Below, in pieces: positions 1 to 7,400 of a stretch of DNA of 9,397 nucleotides. The number at the start of each line of letters is the position of its first letter. Within the stretch, counting starts at the first letter, position 1. Below the pieces are notes generated by a model. The model did no database searches and had not been told where the DNA came from. It saw nothing but the letters and a program-made list of their open reading frames with translations. The DNA is from DATLGD01 sp035540755. Its GTDB lineage: Bacteria; Actinomycetota; Actinomycetes; Mycobacteriales; SCTD01. The stretch lies in the NCBI GenBank assembly GCA_035540755.1, contig DATLGD010000124.1, positions 1-9,397 on the forward strand, given 5' to 3'. A program made the position numbers and the translations under genes.

Positions 1-674
1 TCGACGGTGCGCCGCACGACCAGCTCGCCGGTGCGCGCGACGGTGCGCCAGTGCACCTGCCGCAGGTCGTCGCCCTGCACGTAGGGCCGCAGGGCGTGGA
101 AGGCGGTGCCGCCCTCGGCGTCGACGTCGGCGGTGAGCCCCTCGAGGTCCAGGTCGCGGCCCGCCCCCGGCGGCCGGAGCGGCACCGTGCGCGGGCGCAC
201 GTGCAGCTGCAGCACCTCCCCGGTGGGGAGCGCACGCCGCACCAGGCCGAGCGGGTCGACCCGGTCGAGGACGAGCGGACCGACCGCGTACACCCCCCGC
301 CGGGAGGCCGGGACGCGGTAGGTGGACGTGCGCCGACCGCCGGGCGCGAGCACCGGGAGGTCGACCTCGACCGCCTCCGCGCCGGCGGTGTCGCGTCCGC
401 GCAGCGGGGGTGAGGGCCGCCGGCCGCGGTTGCCGACCTCGAGCCGGCCGAGCACGACGCCGCCGCGGGCGACCCGGTCGGGCTCGAGCGACCGGGTCAC
501 GTCGAGCCGCACCGGCGGCAGCACGGCGAGGACGGCCAGCAGCAGCGCCGTCGCCGCGGCGGTGCCGAGCACCGCGAGGCCGGGCCAGTGCAGCAGCAGC
601 GCCCCGCCCAGCAGCACCGCCGCGGCCACGGCGAGGCCCGCTCCGCGCGCGGTCAGCCGGACAGCGAGGCGCAC
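1..674 (-). CDS. DUF58 domain protein, partial (C-terminus beyond the left edge)
   Basis: The first 224 residues of a DUF58 protein, read from a GTG at 674 that follows the MoxR stop codon by two bases, so translation is probably coupled. I see no good ribosome binding site of its own. Two hydrophobic helices lie near residues 12-28 and 32-52. They are followed by an extracytoplasmic-type beta-rich region with DPLGL (140-144) and then the hallmark DUF58 motif YVQGDDLRQVHW (198-209). DUF58 proteins usually have about 400 residues, so roughly half is missing because of the window edge, not because of mutation. Established knowledge: DUF58 genes are habitual partners of MoxR ATPases, and the MoxR protein is thought to act on a vWA-like or DUF58 partner; the biochemical role is unknown. 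Here it would be the membrane partner of the upstream MoxR gene. Family assignment is secure, function is not. Confidence 0.93.
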   Translation of the reverse strand, partial: MRLAVRLTARGAGLAVAAAVLLGGALLLHWPGLAVLGTAAATALLLAVLAVLPPVRLDVTRSLEPDRVARGGVVLGRLEVGNRGRRPSPPLRGRDTAGAEAVEVDLPVLAPGGRRTSTYRVPASRRGVYAVGPLVLDRVDPLGLVRRALPTGEVLQLHVRPRTVPLRPPGAGRDLDLEGLTADVDAEGGTAFHALRPYVQGDDLRQVHWRTVARTGELVVRRTV

Positions 675-676
675 GA

Positions 677-1642
677 TCAGGCGGAGACGGTGCTCGTCGG
701 CACCGGCACCCGGTCGACCAGCTCCCGGACGACGGCCGCGGCGGTCCGGCCGGCCAGCTGGGCCTGCGGGGCGAGCACCAGCCGGTGGGCGAGCACCGGC
801 TCGGCGAGCGCCTGCACGTCGTCGGCGGTGACGTGCGGCCGCCCGGCGACCGCGGCGTACGCGCGCGCGGCGCGCAGCAGCCCGAGCGAGGCGCGCGGGC
901 TCGCGCCGAGCCGCAGGTCCGCGTGCCCGCGCGTACCGGCCACGAGGTCGACGACGTAGCCGCGCAGCACGGGCGCGACGTGCACGCGCTGCACCCCCGC
1001 GATGGTGGCCGCGACCTGCTCGGCGGTCAGCACCGGGCGCAGACGCTCGACGGTGGGGCCGTCGCCCTCGTTCTCGAGCACCTCGATCTCGGCCGTGCGG
1101 TCGGGGTAGCCCAGCGCCGTGCGGAGCAGGAACCGGTCGAGCTGCGCCTCCGGCAGCCGGTAGGTGCCGTCCATCTCCACCGGGTTCTGCGTGGCGAGCA
1201 CGACGAACGGCCGCGGCACCGGGTGCGGCTCCCCGTCGACGGTGACCCGCCGCTCCTCCATGACCTCGAGCAGCGCCGACTGCGTCTTCGGCGACGCGCG
1301 GTTGATCTCGTCGGCGAGGACGACGTGCGCGAACACCGGCCCGGGGTGGAAGACGAACGCCCCGTCGTGCTGGCGGTAGACGGTGGAGCCGGTGACGTCG
1401 GCCGGCAGCAGGTCCGGCGTGAACTGGATCCGCTGCATCGTCCCGGACAGGCTCGCCGACAGCGCGCGGGCGAGCGTCGTCTTGCCGGTGCCGGGCACGT
1501 CCTCGACGAGCAGGTGGCCCTCCGACAGGAGCGCGACGACGGCCAGGCGCACGGCGTCGGGCTTACCGCGCACGACCCGCTGCACGTTGTCGATGAGCGC
1601 CTGCGCGGCGCCGGTCACGCCGCTTCGATCGTGCTGGTCCAC
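677..1642 (-). CDS. MoxR-family AAA+ ATPase
   Basis: A 321-residue AAA+ ATPase of the MoxR family (AAA_3), a full-length size for the family. Visible motifs are Walker A DVPGTGKT (48-55), Walker B VVLADE (107-112) followed by INRA, and the sensor-1 stretch VVLATQNP (147-154). The MoxR-typical PDLLPADVTG (76-85) and LPEAQLDRF are also present, followed by a helical lid domain. All catalytic residues are intact, so it should hydrolyse ATP. The GTG start at 1642 is supported by a purine-rich ribosome binding site (GAGGGGGA on the minus strand, 1648-1655) five bases upstream. It lies 57 bp downstream of the FN3 gene and two bases before the DUF58 gene, so all three are probably co-transcribed. 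MoxR proteins are regarded as chaperone-like ATPases that assemble or activate partner complexes. Here the likely partner is the DUF58 protein and perhaps the FN3 surface protein (inference). It is soluble and cytoplasmic. Confidence 0.96.
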   Translation of the reverse strand: MDQHDRSGVTGAAQALIDNVQRVVRGKPDAVRLAVVALLSEGHLLVEDVPGTGKTTLARALSASLSGTMQRIQFTPDLLPADVTGSTVYRQHDGAFVFHPGPVFAHVVLADEINRASPKTQSALLEVMEERRVTVDGEPHPVPRPFVVLATQNPVEMDGTYRLPEAQLDRFLLRTALGYPDRTAEIEVLENEGDGPTVERLRPVLTAEQVAATIAGVQRVHVAPVLRGYVVDLVAGTRGHADLRLGASPRASLGLLRAARAYAAVAGRPHVTADDVQALAEPVLAHRLVLAPQAQLAGRTAAAVVRELVDRVPVPTSTVSA

Positions 1643-1647
1643 GCGCG

Positions 1648-1655
1648 TCCCCCTC
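1648..1655 (-). promoter_or_regulatory. Ribosome binding site of the MoxR gene
   Basis: GAGGGGGA on the minus strand, five bases before the GTG at 1642. It supports that GTG as the start of the MoxR gene. The 57-bp gap to the upstream FN3 gene shows no convincing terminator or promoter, consistent with one operon. Confidence 0.6.
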
Positions 1656-1699
1656 GGGTGCTCCGGCGCGACCGCGCACCGGGACTGTGCCTCGGCCGG

Positions 1700-4300
1700 T
1701 CAGGCCCAGAACGTGAACTCGGCGACGAACCCCGCGCCGGGGCTGCCCTGGTCGTCGCGGTGCAGCCGCTGCTCGTAGGTGCCGCGGCGGTAGGAGGTGA
1801 TGCGCTGCGCACCGTCGTGCGGGTTGTTCCACACGTAGCCGGTGACGCCGTCGTTGATCCAGCCCCGGCCGGTGCTGCAGGCGGCTGTGGGCGCACCGCC
1901 GATCTTCGTCCAGTGCGTCGAGCCGCAGCTGTAGCGGACGAGGGCCACCCGGCCGTCGCCGGCCTGCGTCGGGATGTCGAACGCCCGCCCCCGGCTCTCC
2001 CAGCCGGGGTGCGCGCAGTCCGGCGCGTAGAAGACGTCGATGGGCGTCGGCTCCGGGGCCACCCCGTTGTCGGAGTGGCAGGCCAGCAGGGTCTGCCTCT
2101 GCACCGGCGGCGGGGGCGGTGGCGGTGTCGGTGGCGGCGCCGCGGCGGTGGTCGCCCGCGTGGTGGCGGCCGCACCCGTGCCGTTGGCGTTGCGGGCCAC
2201 GGCCTCGACGGCGTACGTGCGGTCGTCGGCGAGGTTGTCGAAGACGTGGGCGCCGGCCTGTACCGGACGGGAGCCGACGCCGGCGACGGTGATGACGTAG
2301 TCGCTGATCGCCGCACCGTTGGGGTTGCCGCCGCCCACGGTGACGGTGATGCGCCGCTCCCCACCGGTCGCGGTGACGTCCGGCGCGCCCGGCAGGCCGG
2401 AGGGGACGACCGGCTCGGTGCGCGCGGCCGGTCCGGCGGCCGTCGCGGTGCGGGCGGTGACCGAGGCGCTGTACGCGGTGCCGTTGGCGAGGCCGGTGAA
2501 GGTGGCCTCCAGCGCCGCCGTGGCCGCCACCGGCTGGCTGGCGCCACCGGGCTGCAGCACGACGTCGTAGGAGACCACCGGCGTGCGGCCGGCCGACGCG
2601 GCCGTCCACCGGACGCGCACGGTGCCGTCGCCGGCCTCCGCGCTCGCGCTGCCCGGCGCACCCGGCGCGTCCGCGCTCGGGGTGGTGCAGGACTCCGCGC
2701 TCGAGGCGCCGCGGCCGAGCGCGTTCTCGGCGTGCACCCGCACGCACACCTGCCGGCCGTTCGGTGCGGAGAAGGTGGCCGACGTCGCGGCGCCGTCGGT
2801 CTCGACCGAGGTCGTGCCCGACAGCACGACGTGCCCGGTGAGCGGGCTGCCACCGTCACCGCCGTGCTGCCAGCCGACCTCGACCCGGCCGTCGCCGGCG
2901 CTGGCCACGACGCCGATCGGGGCGTCCGGCGGCCGGGCCCCCTGCTCGGCAGGTCCCTGCGCGGGGCCGGGGACGGCTCCGCCCGGCACCGGGACGGGGG
3001 CGCCGCCGGCCGGCGTCGCACCCGGCTGGGCACCGGCCTGGGGCGGCCCGTCGCGCGGCGCCTGCGGGGTGCCGGCGGGCTGCTCGGGCTCGGGCTGCTC
3101 CGCCCCTGACGCGGGGTCGGGCTCCGGGGTCGGGTCGGGGCGCCGCTCGGGGCGCTCGCCGGGCAGCCGGCGCTCAGGGTCGCTCTTGAGGACGGGCGTG
3201 CGGGAGTCGTCGTCGCGCACCACCGTGGCGTCCGGACCGCGGGTGTCGTTGACGACGACGCCCACGCCGCGCACCGGCACGAGCTCGTCGGCCGTGCCGC
3301 TCGCGGTGGTGACGGGGCGCCCGCGGCCGCCCGAGCCCAGGTCGACGGTCTCGACCCGCTGACCGCGCAGGTCGAGCAGGTAGGCCGTCGGGCCGCTGAC
3401 GGCCACCGACGTGATGTCGGCGCCGGGGGGCAGCGCTGGGCCGGGCCGCACGGTGGCGGCCGCCAGGTCGACGACGCTCACCCGCCCGTCGCCGACGACG
3501 ACGAGGGTGCGGGCGTCAGGACTGCCCCCGACGGCGACGCGCGAGGCGGCCCCGACGGTGACCTCGGTGCCGTCGGACAGGTCGCGGACCAGCCCGCTGC
3601 GCGGGTCGTACACGACCGCCGTGCCCCCGGCCAGGCCGACGACGAGCCGCGACCCGGGCTCCGCCACGGCGGTGCGGCGGACGGCGCCGTCGGGCGAGAC
3701 CTGCGCGACCGACCCGTCGCGCAGGGGGACCACGAGGGTGCCCCGCGCGTCGACGACGGCCTCGCCGGCCGCGGCGCCGAGCGGCACCGGCGCGCCGACC
3801 GGCTCGAGGGTGCGCGGGTCGACCCGCTGCACGAGCCCGGCGGAGCGGTCGAGCACCCAGGTGGTGCCGCCGGTGGTGAGCACCTGCAGGGCGCTGCCGC
3901 CCTCGCCGACGACGCGGCTGACCGCCGCCGACAGGTCGGCGCCGTCGACCCGGGTGAGCTCGCCGGTGGCGGGGTCGAGCACGTAGGCGCCGTCGGGCCG
4001 CTGCACGACGACGATCTCGCCGCCCGGCTCGCCGACGGCGATGCGGGCGTCCGGCCGGCCGGCGAAGCCGTTGAGGTGGGTGATGGTGCCGGCGGCCCGG
4101 TCGACCAGCCAGGCCCCGCCCTGCAGCAGGTCGACGCCGGCCGAGGGCAGCGGAGCCGCGGTCAGGACCATGGCCGCCACCAGCGAGACGCTGGTGAGCG
4201 CGGCGACGCCGGCCGCCCCGGACTGGCCCAGAGGCAGCCGCGCGCCCAGCGCGCGCACGCGACGACGGACGGCGGACAGCGGGGCTCCCTGACTGGTCAC
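1700..4300 (-). CDS. Membrane-anchored fibronectin type III surface protein with N-terminal propeller-like region
   Basis: An 866-residue protein read from a GTG at 4300. An Arg-rich cytoplasmic start (12-21) is followed by one hydrophobic helix (about 28-49), suggesting an N-in signal anchor or signal peptide. Residues about 52-350 are repeated short beta strands (for example GAWLVDRAAG, GAYVLDPATG, TTWVLDRSAG, TAVVYDPRSG), consistent with a beta-propeller. A Pro/Glu/Gly-rich linker follows. Three fibronectin type III domains span about 455-720; the first has a Cys pair. A polyproline stretch then leads to a C-terminal module (734-866) with four Cys that I do not recognise. The bulk should lie outside the membrane. 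The gene heads the operon with MoxR and DUF58, the same order as in the bifidobacterial PFNA cluster, whose FN3 protein is proposed to act at the cell surface. The open frame extends upstream to 4792, but that part overlaps the divergent motor gene and is Arg/Pro-rich shadow sequence. No clear ribosome binding site precedes the GTG. Confidence 0.88.
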   Translation of the reverse strand: MTSQGAPLSAVRRRVRALGARLPLGQSGAAGVAALTSVSLVAAMVLTAAPLPSAGVDLLQGGAWLVDRAAGTITHLNGFAGRPDARIAVGEPGGEIVVVQRPDGAYVLDPATGELTRVDGADLSAAVSRVVGEGGSALQVLTTGGTTWVLDRSAGLVQRVDPRTLEPVGAPVPLGAAAGEAVVDARGTLVVPLRDGSVAQVSPDGAVRRTAVAEPGSRLVVGLAGGTAVVYDPRSGLVRDLSDGTEVTVGAASRVAVGGSPDARTLVVVGDGRVSVVDLAAATVRPGPALPPGADITSVAVSGPTAYLLDLRGQRVETVDLGSGGRGRPVTTASGTADELVPVRGVGVVVNDTRGPDATVVRDDDSRTPVLKSDPERRLPGERPERRPDPTPEPDPASGAEQPEPEQPAGTPQAPRDGPPQAGAQPGATPAGGAPVPVPGGAVPGPAQGPAEQGARPPDAPIGVVASAGDGRVEVGWQHGGDGGSPLTGHVVLSGTTSVETDGAATSATFSAPNGRQVCVRVHAENALGRGASSAESCTTPSADAPGAPGSASAEAGDGTVRVRWTAASAGRTPVVSYDVVLQPGGASQPVAATAALEATFTGLANGTAYSASVTARTATAAGPAARTEPVVPSGLPGAPDVTATGGERRITVTVGGGNPNGAAISDYVITVAGVGSRPVQAGAHVFDNLADDRTYAVEAVARNANGTGAAATTRATTAAAPPPTPPPPPPPVQRQTLLACHSDNGVAPEPTPIDVFYAPDCAHPGWESRGRAFDIPTQAGDGRVALVRYSCGSTHWTKIGGAPTAACSTGRGWINDGVTGYVWNNPHDGAQRITSYRRGTYEQRLHRDDQGSPGAGFVAEFTFWA

Positions 4301-4312
4301 GGACGGTGCGCA

Positions 4313-4318
4313 GGGTAC
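4313..4318 (-). promoter_or_regulatory. Possible -10 element of the FN3 operon
   Basis: On the minus strand TACCCT fits the actinobacterial -10 pattern TAnnnT and ends 12 bases before the GTG at 4300. Transcription from it would begin within a few bases of the start codon, giving a nearly leaderless mRNA, which would explain the missing ribosome binding site. I see no good -35 hexamer at the usual spacing, so this is a weak call. Confidence 0.3.
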
Positions 4319-4345
4319 GGCAGCCGGGGCCTGTGGGGCAGTCCT

Positions 4346-4356
4346 GTCCACTGGAC
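4346..4356. promoter_or_regulatory. Short palindrome in the divergent promoter region
   Basis: GTCCA-C-TGGAC, a perfect inverted repeat with five-base arms and a one-base centre, lying about 28-33 bp upstream of the possible -10 element of the FN3 operon. Its TGGAC half-site recurs in two of the nearby 11-bp repeats (4414-4418 and 4425-4429), which makes an operator conceivable. A palindrome this short can also arise by chance in GC-rich DNA. Confidence 0.25.
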
Positions 4357-4396
4357 GGCCGAGGTCCGCCACCACCCGCCGCCGCGGTGACACGAT

Positions 4397-4451
4397 GACC
4401 GGCGCACGGCCGGTGGACGGCCGGTGGACGGACGGCGCACGGACGGACGAG
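4397..4451. repeat. Five tandem 11-bp units between the divergent genes
   Basis: Five consecutive 11-bp units read GACCGGCGCAC, GGCCGGTGGAC, GGCCGGTGGAC, GGACGGCGCAC and GGACGGACGAG. The second and third are identical; the others share the pattern GGnCGGnGnAC or part of it. The array ends 16 bp before the GTG of the FHA-containing motor gene and just before its ribosome binding site. The spacing is close to one helical turn, so a protein binding each unit would sit on one face of the DNA. It lies in the only sizeable intergenic gap of the window, between two divergent transcripts. It could be a regulator-binding array or simple replication slippage. Confidence 0.6.
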
Positions 4452-4453
4452 CA

Positions 4454-4459
4454 GGGGGG
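4454..4459 (+). promoter_or_regulatory. Ribosome binding site of the motor gene
   Basis: A run GGGGGG, preceded by A, eight bases before the GTG at 4468. It is the only purine-rich stretch at a suitable distance and fixes this GTG as the start. The encoded N-terminus then begins directly with the first strand of the ubiquitin-like region. Confidence 0.5.
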
Positions 4460-4467
4460 CGGCCCGC

Positions 4468-7400
4468 GTGGAGGTGGGGCTCGGCCTGATCGGTCCCGCC
4501 ACCGGCGCCCGCGCCGACGTCGTCGTGCGTGCTCCGGCCGGCACCCGGCTGGCCGACGTCGAGGACCTGCTCGTGCAGCGGCTGCTGCCCGCCGGGCACG
4601 CCGGTCGGCTCCGCGCGGTCGGTCGCCCGCTGGGCCCGGACACGGTGCTCGGTGAGCCGCCCCTGGTCGAGGGCGCCGTGCTGGAGGTCCTCGACCCCGG
4701 TGCGAGCGGGACCGAGACGGCGCAGCCCGGCGGGCTGCTCGAGCTGCGCGTCGTCGGCGGCCCGGACGCCGGGCGCACCTGGCCGCTCCCACCCGGCGAG
4801 GTCGTCGTCGGCCGCAGCACGTCCGCCCACGTACGGGTCGAGGACCCCGACGTCTCGCGGGCGCACTGCCGGCTGGTGGTCGGGCACCCGCCGGACGGCG
4901 TCACGGTCGCCGACGCCGGCTCGACCAACGGCACGCGGGTCGACGGCGAGCTGGTCCACGAGCCGGTGCCGCTGCCGCTCGGCGCGGTGCTGCAGGCCGG
5001 TGAGTCCCGGTTCGTCCTCACGCCCCCGGCCGAGCCGCCGGCGCCGGTGACGGCCACCGGGTCGGGCGGGCTGGCCTGGAACCGGCCGCCACGGCTGCGG
5101 CCGCCCGCCGAGGTCGTCCAGGTGGTGGTGCCCGCGCCGCCGGCCGAGCGGGAGAAGAGCCCCTTCCCGCTGCTGATGATCGTGGCGCCGCTCGTGCTCG
5201 GCGTCGTCATGTGGCAGGTGCTGGGGAACGCGACCTTCCTGCTGTTCACCCTGCTGTCGCCGGTGATGATCCTCGGCAACCTGGTCACCGAGCGGCGCAC
5301 CGGCAAGCGCCGCAGCCGCCGGGAGAGGGCGCTGTGGAAGGCGCAGCGCGAGGTCGCCGAGACGACGCTGCACGCCGCCGTCCGCGAGGACGAGCGCCGC
5401 CGCCGGGACGCCTGCCCCGACCCGGCGACGGCGGCGCTGCAGGCGCTCGGCCCCCGGCCGCGGCTGTGGGAGCGCCGGCGCGACGACGACGACCTGCTGC
5501 ACCTGCGCGTCGGCCTGGCCGACCAGCCCGCCGTCGTCGAGGCCGAGGGCGACCTCGCCGACGGCTGGACCACCGCCCGCGACGTCCCCGTCGTCGTCCC
5601 GCTGCCGGAGGCGGGCGTGCTCGGCGTGGCCGGGCACCGCGGCCGCGTCCAGGCGCTCGGCCGCTGGCTGCTGGCGCAGGCCGCCGTCTGGCACAGCCCC
5701 CGGGACCTGCAGGTCGTCGTGCTGGCCGAACCTGCTGCGGCCGGGCACTGGGGGTGGGTGCGCTGGCTGCCGCACGCCCGCCCGGACGGGCAGCAGGACT
5801 GCCGCGCGCTGCTCGGTCTCGGCGCGGCTCAGGCCGCGCAGCGGGTGGCCGAGCTGGCCGCGCTCGTCGAGGCGCGGCGGGCGGAGCGCGCCACCCTGCG
5901 CCGCGACGAGCAGGTCGCGGGCAAGGCCGTCCTCGTCCTCGTCGACGGTGCCCGCGCCCTGCGTGCCGTGCCCGGGCTCGCCACGCTGCTCAAGGACGGG
6001 CCGTCGGTGGGCGTCTACGCCGTCACCCTCGAGGACGACCCGCGGCTGCTGCCCGAGGAGTGCGGCGCCACCGTCGTCGTCACCGGAGAGGTCGACACCC
6101 GCCTCGACGTGCGGATCACCGGGCGGGCCGACCTGTCCGGCGCGGTCGCCGACCTCGTCGGGCCGGCCTGGGCCGAGGAGGTCGCCCGGGCGCTGGCCCC
6201 GCTGCGCGACGACAGCCGTGACAAGGGTGGCGCGGCCACGCTGCCGTCGAGCGTGCGCTGGACCGACGTCGCCGGCATCGCGCTCGACGGCGACGACGGC
6301 GACGTCGCCCAGGTGCTGGCGCGCTGGGCCGCTCCCGGCCGCACCACCGAGGCGGTGCTCGGGCAGGGGCCCGACGGCGTCTTCTCCGTCGACCTGCGCC
6401 GCGACGGGCCGCACGCCCTGGTCGCCGGCACCACCGGCTCGGGCAAGAGCGAGCTGCTGCAGTCGCTCATCGCCTCGCTCGCGCTCGGCAACCGGCCGGA
6501 CGAGCTGGTCTTCGTGCTCGTCGACTACAAGGGCGGTGCCGCCTTCGGGCCGTGCACCGACCTGCCGCACGTCGTCGGGATGGTCACCGACCTCGACGGG
6601 CTGCTCGTCGAGCGGGCGCTGGCCTCGCTCGGTGCCGAGCTCAGCCGGCGGGAGGCCGTGCTGGCCGCCGCCGGGGCGATGGACATCGAGGAGCACCGCC
6701 GCCGGGTCGGCGTCGCCGGCGGGCCGCAGGAGGTGCTGCCGCGGCTGGTCATCGTCGTCGACGAGTTCGCCTCGCTGGCCGCCGAGCTGCCCGACTTCGT
6801 CGAGGGCCTGGTCGGCATCGCCATGCGAGGCCGCTCCCTCGGGGTGCACCTGGTGCTCGCGACGCAGCGGCCCGAGGGCGTCGTGTCGGCCGACATCCGC
6901 GCCAACACCAACCTGCGGCTGTGCCTGGCGGTCACCCGCGACACCGAGTCGCGCGACGTCATCGACTCCCCCGTGGCCGCGGCCATCAGCCGCACCACCC
7001 CCGGACGGGCCTACGCCCGCACCGGGCACGCCGAGCTGACCCCGTTCCAGGCCGGGCGGGTCGGCGGCCGCCGGCCCGGTGTCGTGGTCGCGAGCGGCGC
7101 CGAGGCGGTGCAGGTCGAGCTCGTCCCCGCCGCCGAGCTCGGCGACCCGCTCCCCCGCCCCGCCGGCGGCGGCGAGGAGGAGGTCACCGACCTTTCGCTG
7201 CTGGTGGCGGCCTGCGCCCGCGCCGCCGAGCGGCTCGCGCTGCCCCCGCCCCGCCCGCCCTGGCTGCCGCCGCTGCCCGAGCTGCTCGTCCTCGACGACG
7301 TCGCCCGGCTCGCCCCCCTTCCGCCCGACCCGCTCGCCGGCCGGCCCGGCCGCGTCCCGCCGCTGGTCTACGGCGTCGTCGACGTCCCGGCCGAGCAGAG

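Noticed and set aside
1643..1699. Terminator or promoter between the FN3 and MoxR genes
   Set aside because: Only partial GC-rich complementarity and no -10-like hexamer. The gap holds just the MoxR ribosome binding site.
1563..3033. Two long minus-strand frames overlapping the FN3 gene in other frames
   Set aside because: Arg/Pro/Ala-rich shadow translations; the FN3 domains are read clearly in the frame ending at 1700.
410..3109. An 899-residue open frame on the plus strand opposite MoxR and the FN3 gene
   Set aside because: No recognisable domain and shadow-type composition. The minus-strand genes in this stretch have intact family motifs.
4391..4396. CACGAT as a -10 element for the motor gene
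   Set aside because: The first base is wrong for TAnnnT and no -35 hexamer lies at a proper distance. I could not name a convincing promoter for this gene.
4301..4792. N-terminal extension of the FN3 protein up to 4792
   Set aside because: It would overlap the motor gene on the other strand and is Arg/Pro-rich low-complexity sequence. The GTG at 4300 places a normal Arg-rich start before the membrane helix.
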